From contig NZ_CP108568.1 of assembly GCF_036010485.1 (NCBI RefSeq), positions 5,976,501 through 6,040,500 on the forward strand: a stretch of DNA of 64,000 nt, in the 5' to 3' direction. Position 1 is the stretch's first letter. Each line of letters starts with the position of its first letter. This document shows, one piece after another, positions 52,483-61,847 of this stretch. The notes under the pieces are model-generated. The model saw nothing but the letters and a program-made list of their open reading frames with translations, ran no database searches and had not been told where the DNA came from. Position numbers and translations under genes: made by a program. This DNA comes from Streptomyces sp. NBC_01198 (lineage in GTDB: Bacteria; Actinomycetota; Actinomycetes; Streptomycetales; Streptomycetaceae).

Positions 52483-53538
52483 TCAGCCCAGTGACGCCAG
52501 CGTGACCTGCGAGGTCTTGGTGGCCCCGCCCCGGTCGTAGGTCACCGGCACCTTCGTGCCCGGCTTGAGCGCCGCCAGCGCCGCGGTGAGGCTCTGCACG
52601 GTGGTGATGGGCGTGTTGCCGAGCTTGGTGATCACGTCGCCGTCCTGCAGCCCTCCCTTGGCGGCGGCGCCGCCCTTCTGCACCGACACGATCGCGGCGC
52701 CCGCGGGCTGCTGGTTCTCGTCCACCACCCCGCGTACGGTCACGCCGAGCGCGGCCCGGCCGGAGTCGGTGACCTTGCCGTTCTTGATGATCTGCTCGGC
52801 GATCCGCTTGACCGTGGACGACGGGAGGGCGAAGCCGATGCCGGGCGCGGCCCCGCTGCCCAGCTGCGGGTCGGTCGCGGCGAGGGTGGGGATGCCGATC
52901 ACCTGGTTGTCGAGGTTGACCAGGGCGCCGCCGCTGTTGCCCGGGTTGATCGCGGCGGACGTCTGCACCATGTCGGGGATGGTCGCCCCGGTGCCGCCGC
53001 CGGAGGCACCCTCGCTGACCGTACGGCCGGTCGCCGACACGATGCCCTGCGTGACGCTGCTCGACAGCCCGAGCGGGTTGCCCATCGCCAGCACGATCTG
53101 CCCGACGCTGACCTTGCCGGAGTCGGCGAAGTCGGCCGGCTTGAGCCCCTTGGGCGGCGACGTCAGCTTGATGACGGCGAGGTCGTTGGCGGGGAAGGAC
53201 GAGACCAGCTTCGCCTTGAGCGGGCTGCCGCCGGTGGCCAGTGACACCTGGAAGCTGGTCGCGTTGCCGACGACGTGCGCGTTCGTGACGATGTCGCCCT
53301 TGGTGTCGAAGACCACCCCGGAGCCGAGATCCTGCTCGGTGGTGATCTGGACGACCGACGGCAGCACGTGCTTGACGGTGTTCTGATAAGCGTTCTGCAG
53401 GTCGGTCCCCCCTGACGCGGCGACGAGGGAGTTCGCCTCGGGGGAGGAGGGGTGGCCGCCCCCGCCGGAGCTGCAGGCGGTCGTGGCCAGCGCCAGGGCG
53501 GCCGCGCCGGGCAGGAGGAGGGTACGCGTTCGGCTCAT
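52483..53538 (-). CDS. HtrA/DegP-type serine protease lipoprotein with PDZ domain
   Basis: The 351-residue protein has a lipoprotein signal ending LALATTACSS. The catalytic triad is in IVTNAHVVG (His), NDLAVIKL (Asp) and INPGNSGGALVN (Ser), and a PDZ domain follows (GAAIVSVQKGGAAAKGGLQDGDVITKLG). It likely degrades misfolded extracytoplasmic proteins. Confidence 0.94.
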   Translation of the reverse strand: MSRTRTLLLPGAAALALATTACSSGGGGHPSSPEANSLVAASGGTDLQNAYQNTVKHVLPSVVQITTEQDLGSGVVFDTKGDIVTNAHVVGNATSFQVSLATGGSPLKAKLVSSFPANDLAVIKLTSPPKGLKPADFADSGKVSVGQIVLAMGNPLGLSSSVTQGIVSATGRTVSEGASGGGTGATIPDMVQTSAAINPGNSGGALVNLDNQVIGIPTLAATDPQLGSGAAPGIGFALPSSTVKRIAEQIIKNGKVTDSGRAALGVTVRGVVDENQQPAGAAIVSVQKGGAAAKGGLQDGDVITKLGNTPITTVQSLTAALAALKPGTKVPVTYDRGGATKTSQVTLASLG

Positions 53539-53650
53539 GCCCAAATCCTCACGTTCCCCCGGCCCGCCCACCCGCCGTCAGCGTCCAATCGTGTGCTTCC
53601 CGCCCGTGCGCGGAGGCGGCGGAAGCCGCGGACCGCCGGGAGCGCGGAGG

Positions 53651-54379
53651 CTAGGAGCGCAGGCCGCAGAGGTGAAGCAGGGCGGCCACACCCCGGTAGG
53701 GGTCGGTGCGGCCGGCCGCCTCCTCGGCGTCCAGCAGGGCGGCGAGGGCGTTCGGGTCCGCGGGGCCCACCGCGTGGTCGGCGGCGGTGTCGGTGAAGAC
53801 CCGCACGCCGTACCAGGAGTGCAGGGGCACGCCGATGCCGGCCAGCGTCGAGGTCAGCGGCGCCAGCCGGTCCGCCCGGGTGGCGAGCCCCAGCCGGTTG
53901 ACGTATCCGGCCGAGCCGAACGCGCGCAGCGCCGCGGACCAGTCGCCGAGCAGCCCCGGCCGCATGGCCAGCGCGTCGCCGTTGCGGACGACCAGGGACA
54001 GCAGGCCGCCCGGTGCCAGCACCCGGGCGAGCGCGGCGAGCATCGGCTCGGGGTCGGGGACGTACATCAGCACCCCGTGGCACAGGACCACGTCGAAGCA
54101 GGCGGGCTCGAAGTGCCTGCCGGTCTCCCGGCCGTCGCCCTGGAGCACCGCGAAGCGGCCGCGTACGTCGGCGGGCTCGGCCGCCACCGCGGCCTGCAGG
54201 GCGCCGAGCATCGCCGGGTCGGCTTCGAGGCCGGTGACCAGGTGCCCGGCGCGGGCCAGCCGCAGCGCCTGGGTGCCCTGGCCGGGACCGATGTCGAGCA
54301 CCCGCAGCCGCCGCACCGCGTGGGCGCCGACGGCCGGCGGGAAGTGCGTGGCGAGCTGGTCGTCCAGCTGCCGCGCCAC
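53651..54379 (-). CDS. Class I SAM-dependent methyltransferase
   Basis: The methyltransferase core is clear: VLDIGPGQGTQALRLARAGH (SAM motif I), VLQGDGRETG, FDVVLCHGVLMYVPDPEPML and LAPGGLLSLVVRNGDALAM. The start is doubtful: GTG 54379 (VARQLDDQL) is the first standard start after the DUF3043 stop. Family-like sequence extends upstream to a CTG at 54496 that overlaps the DUF3043 stop as CTGA, so a CTG start is possible. The substrate is unknown. Confidence 0.8.
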   Translation of the reverse strand: MARQLDDQLATHFPPAVGAHAVRRLRVLDIGPGQGTQALRLARAGHLVTGLEADPAMLGALQAAVAAEPADVRGRFAVLQGDGRETGRHFEPACFDVVLCHGVLMYVPDPEPMLAALARVLAPGGLLSLVVRNGDALAMRPGLLGDWSAALRAFGSAGYVNRLGLATRADRLAPLTSTLAGIGVPLHSWYGVRVFTDTAADHAVGPADPNALAALLDAEEAAGRTDPYRGVAALLHLCGLRS

Positions 54380-54492
54380 GAGCTCCTGCCTGACGGTGTT
54401 CCGCAGCCCGCCGAGGCCGGCCAGCCAGCTGTCCGCCCCACCGTGGAAACCGCCCGCGCCCGGGGCGGGCGGCGGGCCGGGGAGGAAGCCGC

Positions 54493-55080
54493 TCAGAGCT
54501 TGGCGCCGCGCTGGACCTGCGGCTTCGGCAGCCGCATCCGGCGCATCTGGAGCGTCCGCATCAGGCCGTAGGTGACGGCACGCCGGGTGTTCTGCCCGGG
54601 GAACCGCTGTGCCAGCTGGCGGCGCAGCGCCAGGCCGGTGATCACCGAGTCGATCACGATCAGCGCGATGACCAGCACCCACAGGAACAGCGCGAGCGTC
54701 TGCACGGCCGGCAGCAGGCTGCCGACCAGGATCACGATGGCCATCGGCAGGAAGAACTCGGCGACCCGGTAGCGGGAGTCCACGTAGTCGCGGGTGAACT
54801 TGCGCACCGGGCCCTGGTGGGCGGCCGGCAGGTTGCGCTCGTCACCGTTGGCCAAGGCCTCGCGGCGCTTGGCCATGTCGACCCGGCGGGCCTCGCGGGC
54901 CGCCCGGGCCGCCGCCTTGCGGTCGGTCGGCGTATTGACGGCCTTGCGGCGCTGCTGCTGGGCGTCGCTGCGCTTGGGCGTGGGGCGACCCTTGGGAGCC
55001 TGCGGGTCGCGGGGCTGGTCCTTGTCGAGCACCGCAGTGGTGGTCGAGGACTGCTCATCTGGTGAACGGCGTCGGAACAC
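54493..55080 (-). CDS. DUF3043 membrane protein
   Basis: The 195-residue protein starts GTG (VFRRRSPDEQSS). A basic N-terminal region is followed by two membrane segments (AEFFLPMAIVILVGSLLPAV and LFLWVLVIALIVIDSVITGLAL) and a basic C-terminus. This is typical of DUF3043, a conserved actinobacterial family of unknown function next to pspA. Confidence 0.9.
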   Translation of the reverse strand: MFRRRSPDEQSSTTTAVLDKDQPRDPQAPKGRPTPKRSDAQQQRRKAVNTPTDRKAAARAAREARRVDMAKRREALANGDERNLPAAHQGPVRKFTRDYVDSRYRVAEFFLPMAIVILVGSLLPAVQTLALFLWVLVIALIVIDSVITGLALRRQLAQRFPGQNTRRAVTYGLMRTLQMRRMRLPKPQVQRGAKL

Positions 55081-55276
55081 GTCTTCCAGGTTACGTGTTT
55101 CTGCCGCCCGACCCCAGCCCCCTGCCTACTCCCTGAGCATGGGGTCACCGAACCGTGATCGTCCTTGCGGATGAGCGCATCCGGCTCCGAACAGTGCGGT
55201 AATGGAACCAAGGCCCGTAGGCTGGGGTCTGTAGAGGTGCTGGAGCAGTTGCCGGAGAAGGGGGCGCGCGAGGCCC

Positions 55277-56068
55277 ATGAGCGGTGTCATGAAGCGGATG
55301 GGACTGATCTTCCGCGCGAAGGCCAACAAGGCCCTGGACAGGGCCGAGGACCCGCGCGAGACGCTCGACTACTCGTACCAGAAGCAGCTGGAACTGCTGC
55401 AGAAGGTACGGCGGGGCGTGGCCGATGTCGCCACCTCCCGCAAGCGGCTCGAACTGCAGCTGACCGAGTTGCAGAAGAAGTCGGCGACGTATGAGGACCA
55501 GGGCCGCAAGGCGCTGGCCCTGGGCCGCGAGGACCTGGCCCGTGAGGCGCTGTCCCGGCGGGCGGCGCTGCAGCAGCAGGTCACCGACCTGGAGACGCAG
55601 CACACGACGCTGCAGGGCGAGGAGGAGAAGCTCACGCTGGCCTCCCAGCGCCTGCAGGCCAAGGTGGACGCCTTCCGTACGAAGAAGGAGACCATCAAGG
55701 CCACCTACACCGCCGCCCAGGCGCAGACCCAGATCGGCGAGGCCTTCTCCGGGATCTCCGAGGAGATGGGCGACGTCGGCATGGCGATCCAGCGTGCCGA
55801 GGACAAGACCGAGCAGCTGCGGGCCCGTGCGGGCGCGCTGGACGAGCTGATGGCCTCGGGCGCCCTGGACGACCCGAGCGGCATGGCCAAGGACGACCTC
55901 CAGGCCGAGCTGGACCGGATCTCCGGCGGCAGCGACGTCGAGCTGGAGCTGCAGCGGATGAAGGCCGAGCTGGCCGGCGGCAGCGCCCCGCAGGCGATCG
56001 AGGGCGGCAAGACCGGCCGCGACGCGCAGGGCGAGCCGCAGGACACCCCGAGGTTCGACAAGCAGTAG
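55277..56068 (+). CDS. pspA: PspA/IM30 membrane-stress protein
   Basis: The 263-residue protein is nearly all helical, starting MSGVMKRMGLIFRAKANKALDRAEDPRE with an amphipathic membrane-binding helix, then long coiled-coil segments. It forms ESCRT-III-like assemblies that stabilise the membrane under stress. The PspAA gene follows 101 bases later. Confidence 0.95.
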   Translation: MSGVMKRMGLIFRAKANKALDRAEDPRETLDYSYQKQLELLQKVRRGVADVATSRKRLELQLTELQKKSATYEDQGRKALALGREDLAREALSRRAALQQQVTDLETQHTTLQGEEEKLTLASQRLQAKVDAFRTKKETIKATYTAAQAQTQIGEAFSGISEEMGDVGMAIQRAEDKTEQLRARAGALDELMASGALDDPSGMAKDDLQAELDRISGGSDVELELQRMKAELAGGSAPQAIEGGKTGRDAQGEPQDTPRFDKQ

Positions 56069-56169
56069 GCACCCCGGCCGGCGGCCACGCCGGCCGTTCC
56101 ACCCGTCACGCAGTCACGCAGTCACCGGCAGTGATGACCGGCGACGGAGCCGCAACGGAGGAGGCCGTC

Positions 56170-56448
56170 ATGATCGCGCGGATCATGGGGGAGGGCCAGG
56201 TGAGGTTGGCGGACGCCGACCTCACCGAGCTCAATGTGCTGGACAACGAGCTGCTCGCCGCAGTGGAGACCGGTGACGAGGAGGGTTTCCGGCGGACGCT
56301 GGGCGCCCTGCTCGACTCGGTCCGCCGCCTCGGCGTGCCGCTGCCCGACGACGCGCTGGAGCCGTCGGAGCTGATCCTGCCGACGGCGGACGCCACCCTC
56401 GACGAGGTCAAGGCGATGCTCAAGGACGACGGGCTGATCCCGGGCTGA
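56170..56448 (+). CDS. PspAA-domain protein
   Basis: This 92-residue protein starts at ATG 56170 (MIARIMGEGQVRLADADLTELNVLD) with GGAG upstream. It matches the small PspAA partner of PspA, ending ATLDEVKAMLKDDGLIPG. PspA-PspAA pairs are conserved in actinobacteria. Confidence 0.9.
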   Translation: MIARIMGEGQVRLADADLTELNVLDNELLAAVETGDEEGFRRTLGALLDSVRRLGVPLPDDALEPSELILPTADATLDEVKAMLKDDGLIPG

Positions 56449-56581
56449 CCCGGCTGATCGCGGACCAGGGACGGCCGTCGGCGGCGGCCGTGGACAGGGA
56501 CGCCCGGCAGCGGGCCGTCCGGCGCGACCGGCGGGGGCTCTGCCCCGGAATTCAGCGATCACTGTGCAGCATCCGCATCCC

Positions 56582-57127
56582 ATGGCATCCCCCGGAGGTC
56601 CCGTGCCGGGACGGCGTCCGCCGCGCCGCGGGATGCTGTGGGCGGTGCTGCTGCTCGGCTGCGCGCTGTCCGCGCTGCTCGTCGTGGACCAGTGGGTGGA
56701 CGGCTGGGTCGTCGCCGTCCTCGCCTGGGCCGGCACCGCCGCGGCGGCCGGCGACGCGCTGCGCAGCCGCCGGGCCTATGCCGCCGCGATACAGGAGCGG
56801 GCCCAGCGGGCCGAGCAGACTCGGGAGGAGGAGGCCAGGCGCCGGGTCACCGAGGAGCGGATGCGGATCGCCGGCGAACTGCACGACGTCGTCGCCCACC
56901 AGATCGCGCTGGCCACCGTGCAGGCCGGCGTCGCCGCCCACGTCATGGACCGCCGCCCCGACCAGGCCCGGCAGGCGCTGGCGCACGTACGCGGGGCGAG
57001 CCGGTCGGCGCTGGACGAACTACGCGCCACCGTCGGGCTGTTGGGCAGCGGGACGAACCGGCGGCCCCGGCCCCGGCGGACGGGACCCGGGGCTGAACCG
57101 GCGGCCCGTAGCCGGTCCGGCCGGTCA
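56582..57127 (+). pseudogene. Truncated sensor histidine kinase (NarL-type), HATPase domain missing
   Basis: Translation begins MASPGGPVPGRRPP and continues with two membrane segments (LWAVLLLGCALSALLVV and WVVAVLAWAGTAAAAG). The dimerisation/phosphoacceptor helix follows: RMRIAGELHDVVAHQIALATVQAG with the conserved His. After ALDELRATVGLLGSG the sequence becomes arginine-rich and runs antisense into the GNAT gene; no HATPase_c domain or response regulator follows. In other streptomycetes a full kinase and regulator follow pspA-pspAA. A deletion near 57060-57125 is the likely cause. Confidence 0.7.
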
Positions 57128-58075
57128 GAGGAAGAGCTGCGAGGGGATGTACGGGTTGGGCGGCCGCATCCCGCGCAGGCACACGTAGCCGGCGTTGGAG
57201 ATCTCCAGGCCCGCCGCGATGCCGACGTCCACCGCCCACTCCTGTTCCGCCGTCAGCCCGGCCACCCGCACCGGGCGGCCCTGCGGCATGCTCACCAGCG
57301 CCGCGGTCAGCAGCCGGGTGGCCAGCCTCCTGGAGGTCGCGGCCAGCAGTTCCACCCCGTCGTCGTCGGCGTAGCAGTAGCCGCTGCCGGCCAGGTCGTC
57401 GACCACGAACAGCCGGAAGTGCCGCGGCAGTTCCTCGTGGTCGGGCCCGTGGGCGCCGCCGCGGGTGCGGCGGTCGACCGAGTCCATCAGGTCGCGGTGC
57501 CTGGCGTTGCCCTCGTGCACGGCACCGTCCAGCGGCGCGAGCCCCGCCGGGTCGACCACCCCGGTCAGCCGCATCGCCGGGTGCAGCGTGAAACCGGCCC
57601 TGCGGTACGTCCGCGCCGCGGCCGGGTGCCGGTGGGCGCAGATGATGCCGCGCAGGCAGGCCCGCCCGTGCACCAACGCCCGCGCCATCAGCGCCTTGCC
57701 GACTCCCTTGCCCTGCGCGCCCGGTGCCACCGCGAGCAGCGACAGGCCCCAGGTGCCCTCCCGCCGGGACGACAGCACCGCGCCCACCGGGCCCGCCGCC
57801 TCGTCCTGGGCGATCCAGCAGCCGCCGGGGTCGGTCCTGGCCAGATGGCGGGCGCGGCCGCGCTCCCGGGCGGCGGCCGCGGGCCCGCCGCCGGCCCGGC
57901 GGGCGCCCGCCGGGTCCGGGCCGAGCATGTGTGAGGCGCCGAAGGCGGCGGCGGTGACCTCCCGCACGACCTCGGCGTCCTCCTCGTCGTCACGAACCGG
58001 TCGAAGGATCACCGATCCATCATTGCTCCGAGCCGCCCCTGCCGACAGGTGTTCGCCGACGGGCTGTTCGCCCAC
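57125..58075 (-). CDS. GNAT-family acetyltransferase
   Basis: The 316-residue protein has the GNAT acetyl-CoA loop LLAVAPGAQGKGVGKALMARAL and a C-terminal extension of about 160 residues. The GTG start at 58075 is uncertain; GTG 58012 (VILRPVRDDEEDAEV), directly at the domain, is an alternative. It is convergent with the truncated kinase. The substrate is unknown. Confidence 0.7.
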   Translation of the reverse strand: MGEQPVGEHLSAGAARSNDGSVILRPVRDDEEDAEVVREVTAAAFGASHMLGPDPAGARRAGGGPAAAARERGRARHLARTDPGGCWIAQDEAAGPVGAVLSSRREGTWGLSLLAVAPGAQGKGVGKALMARALVHGRACLRGIICAHRHPAAARTYRRAGFTLHPAMRLTGVVDPAGLAPLDGAVHEGNARHRDLMDSVDRRTRGGAHGPDHEELPRHFRLFVVDDLAGSGYCYADDDGVELLAATSRRLATRLLTAALVSMPQGRPVRVAGLTAEQEWAVDVGIAAGLEISNAGYVCLRGMRPPNPYIPSQLFL

Positions 58076-58112
58076 AGGACGGTCACCGACAAGGAATTCA
58101 CCCGCAGCGTTC

Positions 58113-59285
58113 TTACGGCAGCGCGAGCATCTGCTCCAAGGCCAGCTTGGCGAAGTGCTCGGTCTCGGCGTCGACCTCGATGCGGTTGACGGTCTTGCCG
58201 TCCGCCAGCGACTCCAGCGCCCACACCAGGTGCGGCAGGTCGATGCGGTTCATGGTCGAGCAGAAGCAGACGGTCTTGTCGAGGAAGACGATCTGCTTGT
58301 CCGGGTGCGCCTTGGCGAGCCTGCGCACCAGGTTCAGCTCGGTGCCGATCGCCCACGCGGAGCCCGCGGGAGCCGCGTCGAGCATCTTGATGATGTGCTC
58401 GGTCGAGCCCACGTGGTCGGCGGACGTGACGACCTCGTGCTTGCACTCGGGGTGCACCAGCACGTTGACGCCGGGGATCCGCGCCCGGACGTCCTCCACC
58501 GACTCCAGCGAGAAGCGGCCGTGCACCGAGCAGTGGCCGCGCCACAGGATCATTCTCGCGTCCCGGAGCTGCTCGGCGGTCAGCCCGCCGCCGGGCTTGT
58601 GCGGGTTGTAGACGACGCATTCCTCCAGCGGTATGCCGAGGTCCAGCACCGCGGTGTTGCGGCCCAGGTGCTGGTCGGGCAGGAAGAGCACCTTCTCGCC
58701 CTGCGAGAAGGCCCACTCCAGCGCGCGCTTGGCGTTGGAGGACGTGCAGATCGTGCCGCCGTGCCGACCGGTGAAGGCCTTGATGTCGGCGGAGGAGTTC
58801 ATGTACGACACCGGGACGGTGACGTCGGCGACCCCCGCGTCGGCCAGTACGTCCCAGCACTCGGCGACCTGCTCGGCACTGGCCATGTCGGCCATCGAGC
58901 AGCCTGCCGCCAGGTCGGGCAGGATCACCTGCTGCTTCTGCGAGGTGAGGATGTCGGCGGACTCCGCCATGAAGTGGACACCGCAGAAGACGATGTACTC
59001 CGCCTCCGGCCTGGCCGCCGCGTCCCTGGCCAGCTTGAAGGAGTCGCCGGTCACGTCGGCGAACTCGATGACCTCGTCGCGCTGGTAGTGGTGGCCGAGG
59101 ATGAAGACCCTCTCGCCGAGGCGGGCCTTGGCGGCCCTGGCGCGCTCCACCAGGTGCGGGTCGGACGGCGCCGGCAGGTCGCCGGGGCAGTCCACGCCCC
59201 GCTCGCTGCGTGGGTCGGACTCGCGGCCGAGCAGCAGCAGCGCGAGCGGGGTGGGCTGTACGTCCAGGGTTTCTGTGGTGGTCAC
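58113..59285 (-). CDS. nadA: Quinolinate synthase A
   Basis: The 390-residue enzyme has the three Fe-S cysteines in FCGVHFMAESADIL, HPECKHEV and FCSTMNRIDLPHLV, plus YMNSSADIKAFTGRHGGTICTSSNA. It condenses iminoaspartate with dihydroxyacetone phosphate in NAD synthesis. The region just upstream (59290-59350) is AT-rich and likely its promoter. nadB and nadC are not in the window. Confidence 0.96.
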   Translation of the reverse strand: MTTTETLDVQPTPLALLLLGRESDPRSERGVDCPGDLPAPSDPHLVERARAAKARLGERVFILGHHYQRDEVIEFADVTGDSFKLARDAAARPEAEYIVFCGVHFMAESADILTSQKQQVILPDLAAGCSMADMASAEQVAECWDVLADAGVADVTVPVSYMNSSADIKAFTGRHGGTICTSSNAKRALEWAFSQGEKVLFLPDQHLGRNTAVLDLGIPLEECVVYNPHKPGGGLTAEQLRDARMILWRGHCSVHGRFSLESVEDVRARIPGVNVLVHPECKHEVVTSADHVGSTEHIIKMLDAAPAGSAWAIGTELNLVRRLAKAHPDKQIVFLDKTVCFCSTMNRIDLPHLVWALESLADGKTVNRIEVDAETEHFAKLALEQMLALP

Positions 59286-59545
59286 GGGCCGGACGCCCTT
59301 TCTTTGCAGCGCAGACCTTTTCGTCTACTTGACGTTATCTATCATAGCCCGTTCGCGTCAGATTGACGATGCCAGGTCCTGTCGATGTGACGCATTCGTC
59401 CATCGCTGCCGTGCGGGGGCGGCCGTGTGCGAGCATGGTGGTGACGAAGACATCGCGGACTTGCTCGACCCGCCGGAATGAATCCGGAAGGGCACCGGTT
59501 AGCAGTCGGTAAGCCAGTAGTCCGTACAACCCGGGAGTGAAGCAG

Positions 59546-59899
59546 ATGACGGTTCAGGACGAGACCACCACGACGGACGGCATCCTCCTGTCCGACGCCG
59601 CCGCCGGCAAGGTCAAGAGCCTGCTGGAGCAGGAGGGCCGGGAAGACCTCGCGCTGCGGGTCGCCGTCCAGCCCGGCGGCTGCTCGGGCCTGCGCTACCA
59701 GCTCTTCTTCGACGAGCGCTCGCTCGACGGCGACGTGGTCAAGGACTTCGGCGGCGTCAAGGTCGTCACCGACCGCATGAGCGCGCCGTATCTGGGCGGG
59801 GCGTCCATCGACTTCGTGGACACCATCGAGAAGCAGGGCTTCACGATCGACAACCCGAACGCCACGGGTTCCTGCGCCTGCGGCGACTCCTTCCACTGA
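59546..59899 (+). CDS. erpA: HesB/IscA/ErpA-type Fe-S carrier
   Basis: The ATG at 59546 (MTVQDETTTTDGIL) is preferred over GTG 59537 because CGGGAG sits 10 bases upstream. The 117-residue protein has LRVAVQPGGCSGLRYQL and the C-terminal GSCACGDSFH, giving the three cysteines of A-type carriers. It delivers Fe-S clusters and is divergent from nadA, an Fe-S enzyme. A cysteine desulfurase fusion lies at the window's right end. Confidence 0.92.
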   Translation: MTVQDETTTTDGILLSDAAAGKVKSLLEQEGREDLALRVAVQPGGCSGLRYQLFFDERSLDGDVVKDFGGVKVVTDRMSAPYLGGASIDFVDTIEKQGFTIDNPNATGSCACGDSFH

Positions 59900-59904
59900 C
59901 CCGC

Positions 59905-59940
59905 AAGAATGCCCGGCCGGCTTGCCGGCCGGGCATTCTT
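59905..59940 (+). terminator. Hairpin terminator behind erpA-like gene
   Basis: AAGAATGCCCGGCCGGC and its complement form a 17-bp arm pair (59905-59921 and 59924-59940) six bases after the stop, ending in TT. Confidence 0.85.
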
Positions 59941-59944
59941 CTGC

Positions 59945-60160
59945 CCGCACGCTGCGGGCGGCGGCGCCCCCGCGCCCGGGGGTTGCCCTCTGCGCCGGAC
60001 GGCGCCCACCGGGGGCGCGGGGAACGGCGCGACCAGCCCTCCGCCGGCCGGTGGTCCGGAGCGGACAGAACAGCCCCTTTCGGCCGGCGGCGGCGTGCCG
60101 CCTGTCGACGGCTGGTCGCGCAGTTCCCCGCGCCCCTGGTGGGCACCCTCGGTGGGAGAG
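59945..60160. repeat. REP-like GC-rich repeat region
   Basis: Contains copies of the sequence family also seen at 50.4-50.9 kb, including GGGGCGCGGGGAAC-type segments near 60010. 60118-60143 is an exact inverted match to 50612-50637. There is no gene here. Confidence 0.6.
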
Positions 60161-60166
60161 GGCCGG

Positions 60167-61759
60167 CTAGGAGCCCGGGATTTGGGTGCCGGTCGTGGCG
60201 TCGAGGACCTGGCGGCCGGACAGCGGGTGGGCCAGTTGGACCGTCGCGGTCTGCGCCTTGATGATGTCGGGGCAGGGCGCGTCCGGCGACGTCACGGTGG
60301 CGGTCACCGTGACCCGTACGGCCGCATCGCTCTCCACCGCACCCCCGTGGTACGTCTCGCAGACCCCGCCCCAGAAGGTCAGCGTCAGCGAGCTGCCGTG
60401 CGGCTGGTAGCCGGACACGGTCGCCCGGTGCGACCCGTCCGGCGCGGGCGGCTGCGCGGGGGAGGGGCCGGTCGGGGTGCCCTGGAGCCCGGGCTGGTCC
60501 ACGGCCTGCTCGGCGATGACCGAGCCCGCCGTGGCGCCCTCGGGCTTCGCGTCGAAGAGCCAGGCGGGCGCCAGCGCCTCCCCGCCGGGGACGAACTGCG
60601 GGGCCAGCCCGAACCGCGCGCCGGTGATGTCGGTCGGCGGTACGTGCGGTGCCACGCACGGCAGGCTGTGCGGCAGCGTCTTGTCCTGGCCGGGGAGGGT
60701 GGGCGACGGCGCCGTCCCGCCGGCCTTCCCGTCCGGCTGCGCCGGCTCGGGCACCTGGCAGGACTTCCGCAGGTCGGGGTGCATGACCCGCGTGGACGAC
60801 AGGTTCTTGAATGCCTGGTCCGCGCTGATCACCGGCGAGCTCTCCCCCTTGGCCAGCGCCGACAGCCGCCCGTGGCCCCCGGTGACGTGCCCGTCGGGGC
60901 CGACGTCGAGGGTGGTGTCCCAGCCGTGCGTGGGCAGCCCGCCGACCACCGGGCCGGCGGTGACGGTACGGGTCGCGCCGACCGTGGTGGCGGCGCCGAC
61001 CTGGGCGCCCGACAGGCCGAGCGCGTCAAGGACGGGCGCAGCCGCCGCTTCCGCCTGCTGCTCGGAGACCGGCGCGCCGGCGGGCGTGGCGGCGCCGGAG
61101 CCCGCCGCCTTGTGCGAGGTGGAGCCGGAGTTCGCGGAGCCGTCCGCGGCGGGCGGCGGCACCTGCGGCAGCGCGGGCGGCACCACCGCCCCGCCCCCGG
61201 GGGCGGCCTGCCCGTTGCGCGCGTACGACCAGCTGCCCGGCGCGTCCTGGCTCGCCAGCAGCGCGGGACCCGTGCCCTCCGCCGACCCGACCCGCCATGA
61301 ACCGTGGTCCGCGACCACCGGCCCGGTGAGGCCGAGCAGCGCCGCCAGCCGGGCGACCGCGGCCCGGTCCGCACCGCCGTCCGGGCGGTAGAGCGGCGCC
61401 GACGCCGGGCCGTCCTGCGGCAGGGTGCCGGTCAGCCGGAAGTCGCCGCCGAGGGCGGTGGCGGGGCCGGAACCGGGGAGCGCCGTGCCCGGGGCCGTGA
61501 CGCCCGGCCCGGCCGAGGCCACGTCGCGCTTCGGGCCGGTGGTCCTCCCGTCGCCCTGCGACGAGACCGCCCAGTGCGCCCCGCCGCCCGCGGCCGCCAG
61601 CACCGCGGCGGCCACCAGGGCGACCGTCAGCCGCCGGCGCGGCGAACGCTCGCGCGGGTGCCCGCCGGCGTCGCCGCCGACCAGGATGTCGTCGTCCGTA
61701 CCGGTCCCGCGGTCCTCGTGGACGTCGCCGGTCCCATGGTCGTCGTGCTCGCTGCTCAT
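60167..61759 (-). CDS. Large membrane-anchored extracellular protein
   Basis: The 530-residue protein starts MSSEHDDHGTGDVHED with an acidic cytosolic tail, a basic stretch RERSPRRR, one membrane segment (LTVALVAAAVLAAAGGGAHW), and then about 460 extracellular residues. The outer part is rich in Gly/Ala/Pro with several predicted beta regions and four cysteines. It is a conserved streptomycete protein with no known function; cell-envelope sensing is a guess. Confidence 0.75.
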   Translation of the reverse strand: MSSEHDDHGTGDVHEDRGTGTDDDILVGGDAGGHPRERSPRRRLTVALVAAAVLAAAGGGAHWAVSSQGDGRTTGPKRDVASAGPGVTAPGTALPGSGPATALGGDFRLTGTLPQDGPASAPLYRPDGGADRAAVARLAALLGLTGPVVADHGSWRVGSAEGTGPALLASQDAPGSWSYARNGQAAPGGGAVVPPALPQVPPPAADGSANSGSTSHKAAGSGAATPAGAPVSEQQAEAAAAPVLDALGLSGAQVGAATTVGATRTVTAGPVVGGLPTHGWDTTLDVGPDGHVTGGHGRLSALAKGESSPVISADQAFKNLSSTRVMHPDLRKSCQVPEPAQPDGKAGGTAPSPTLPGQDKTLPHSLPCVAPHVPPTDITGARFGLAPQFVPGGEALAPAWLFDAKPEGATAGSVIAEQAVDQPGLQGTPTGPSPAQPPAPDGSHRATVSGYQPHGSSLTLTFWGGVCETYHGGAVESDAAVRVTVTATVTSPDAPCPDIIKAQTATVQLAHPLSGRQVLDATTGTQIPGS

Positions 61760-61847
61760 CGCGCACCCTCCTCGGTTCGGTCAACCGTCAGGTGCCGATG
61801 TGACGCGGCGGGCCGCCCGGCGGTTCCCAGGGGGGCGAGGGGGCGCG

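Noticed and set aside
57128..57934. Continuation of the sensor-kinase frame
   Set aside because: Antisense to the GNAT gene; no HATPase motifs.
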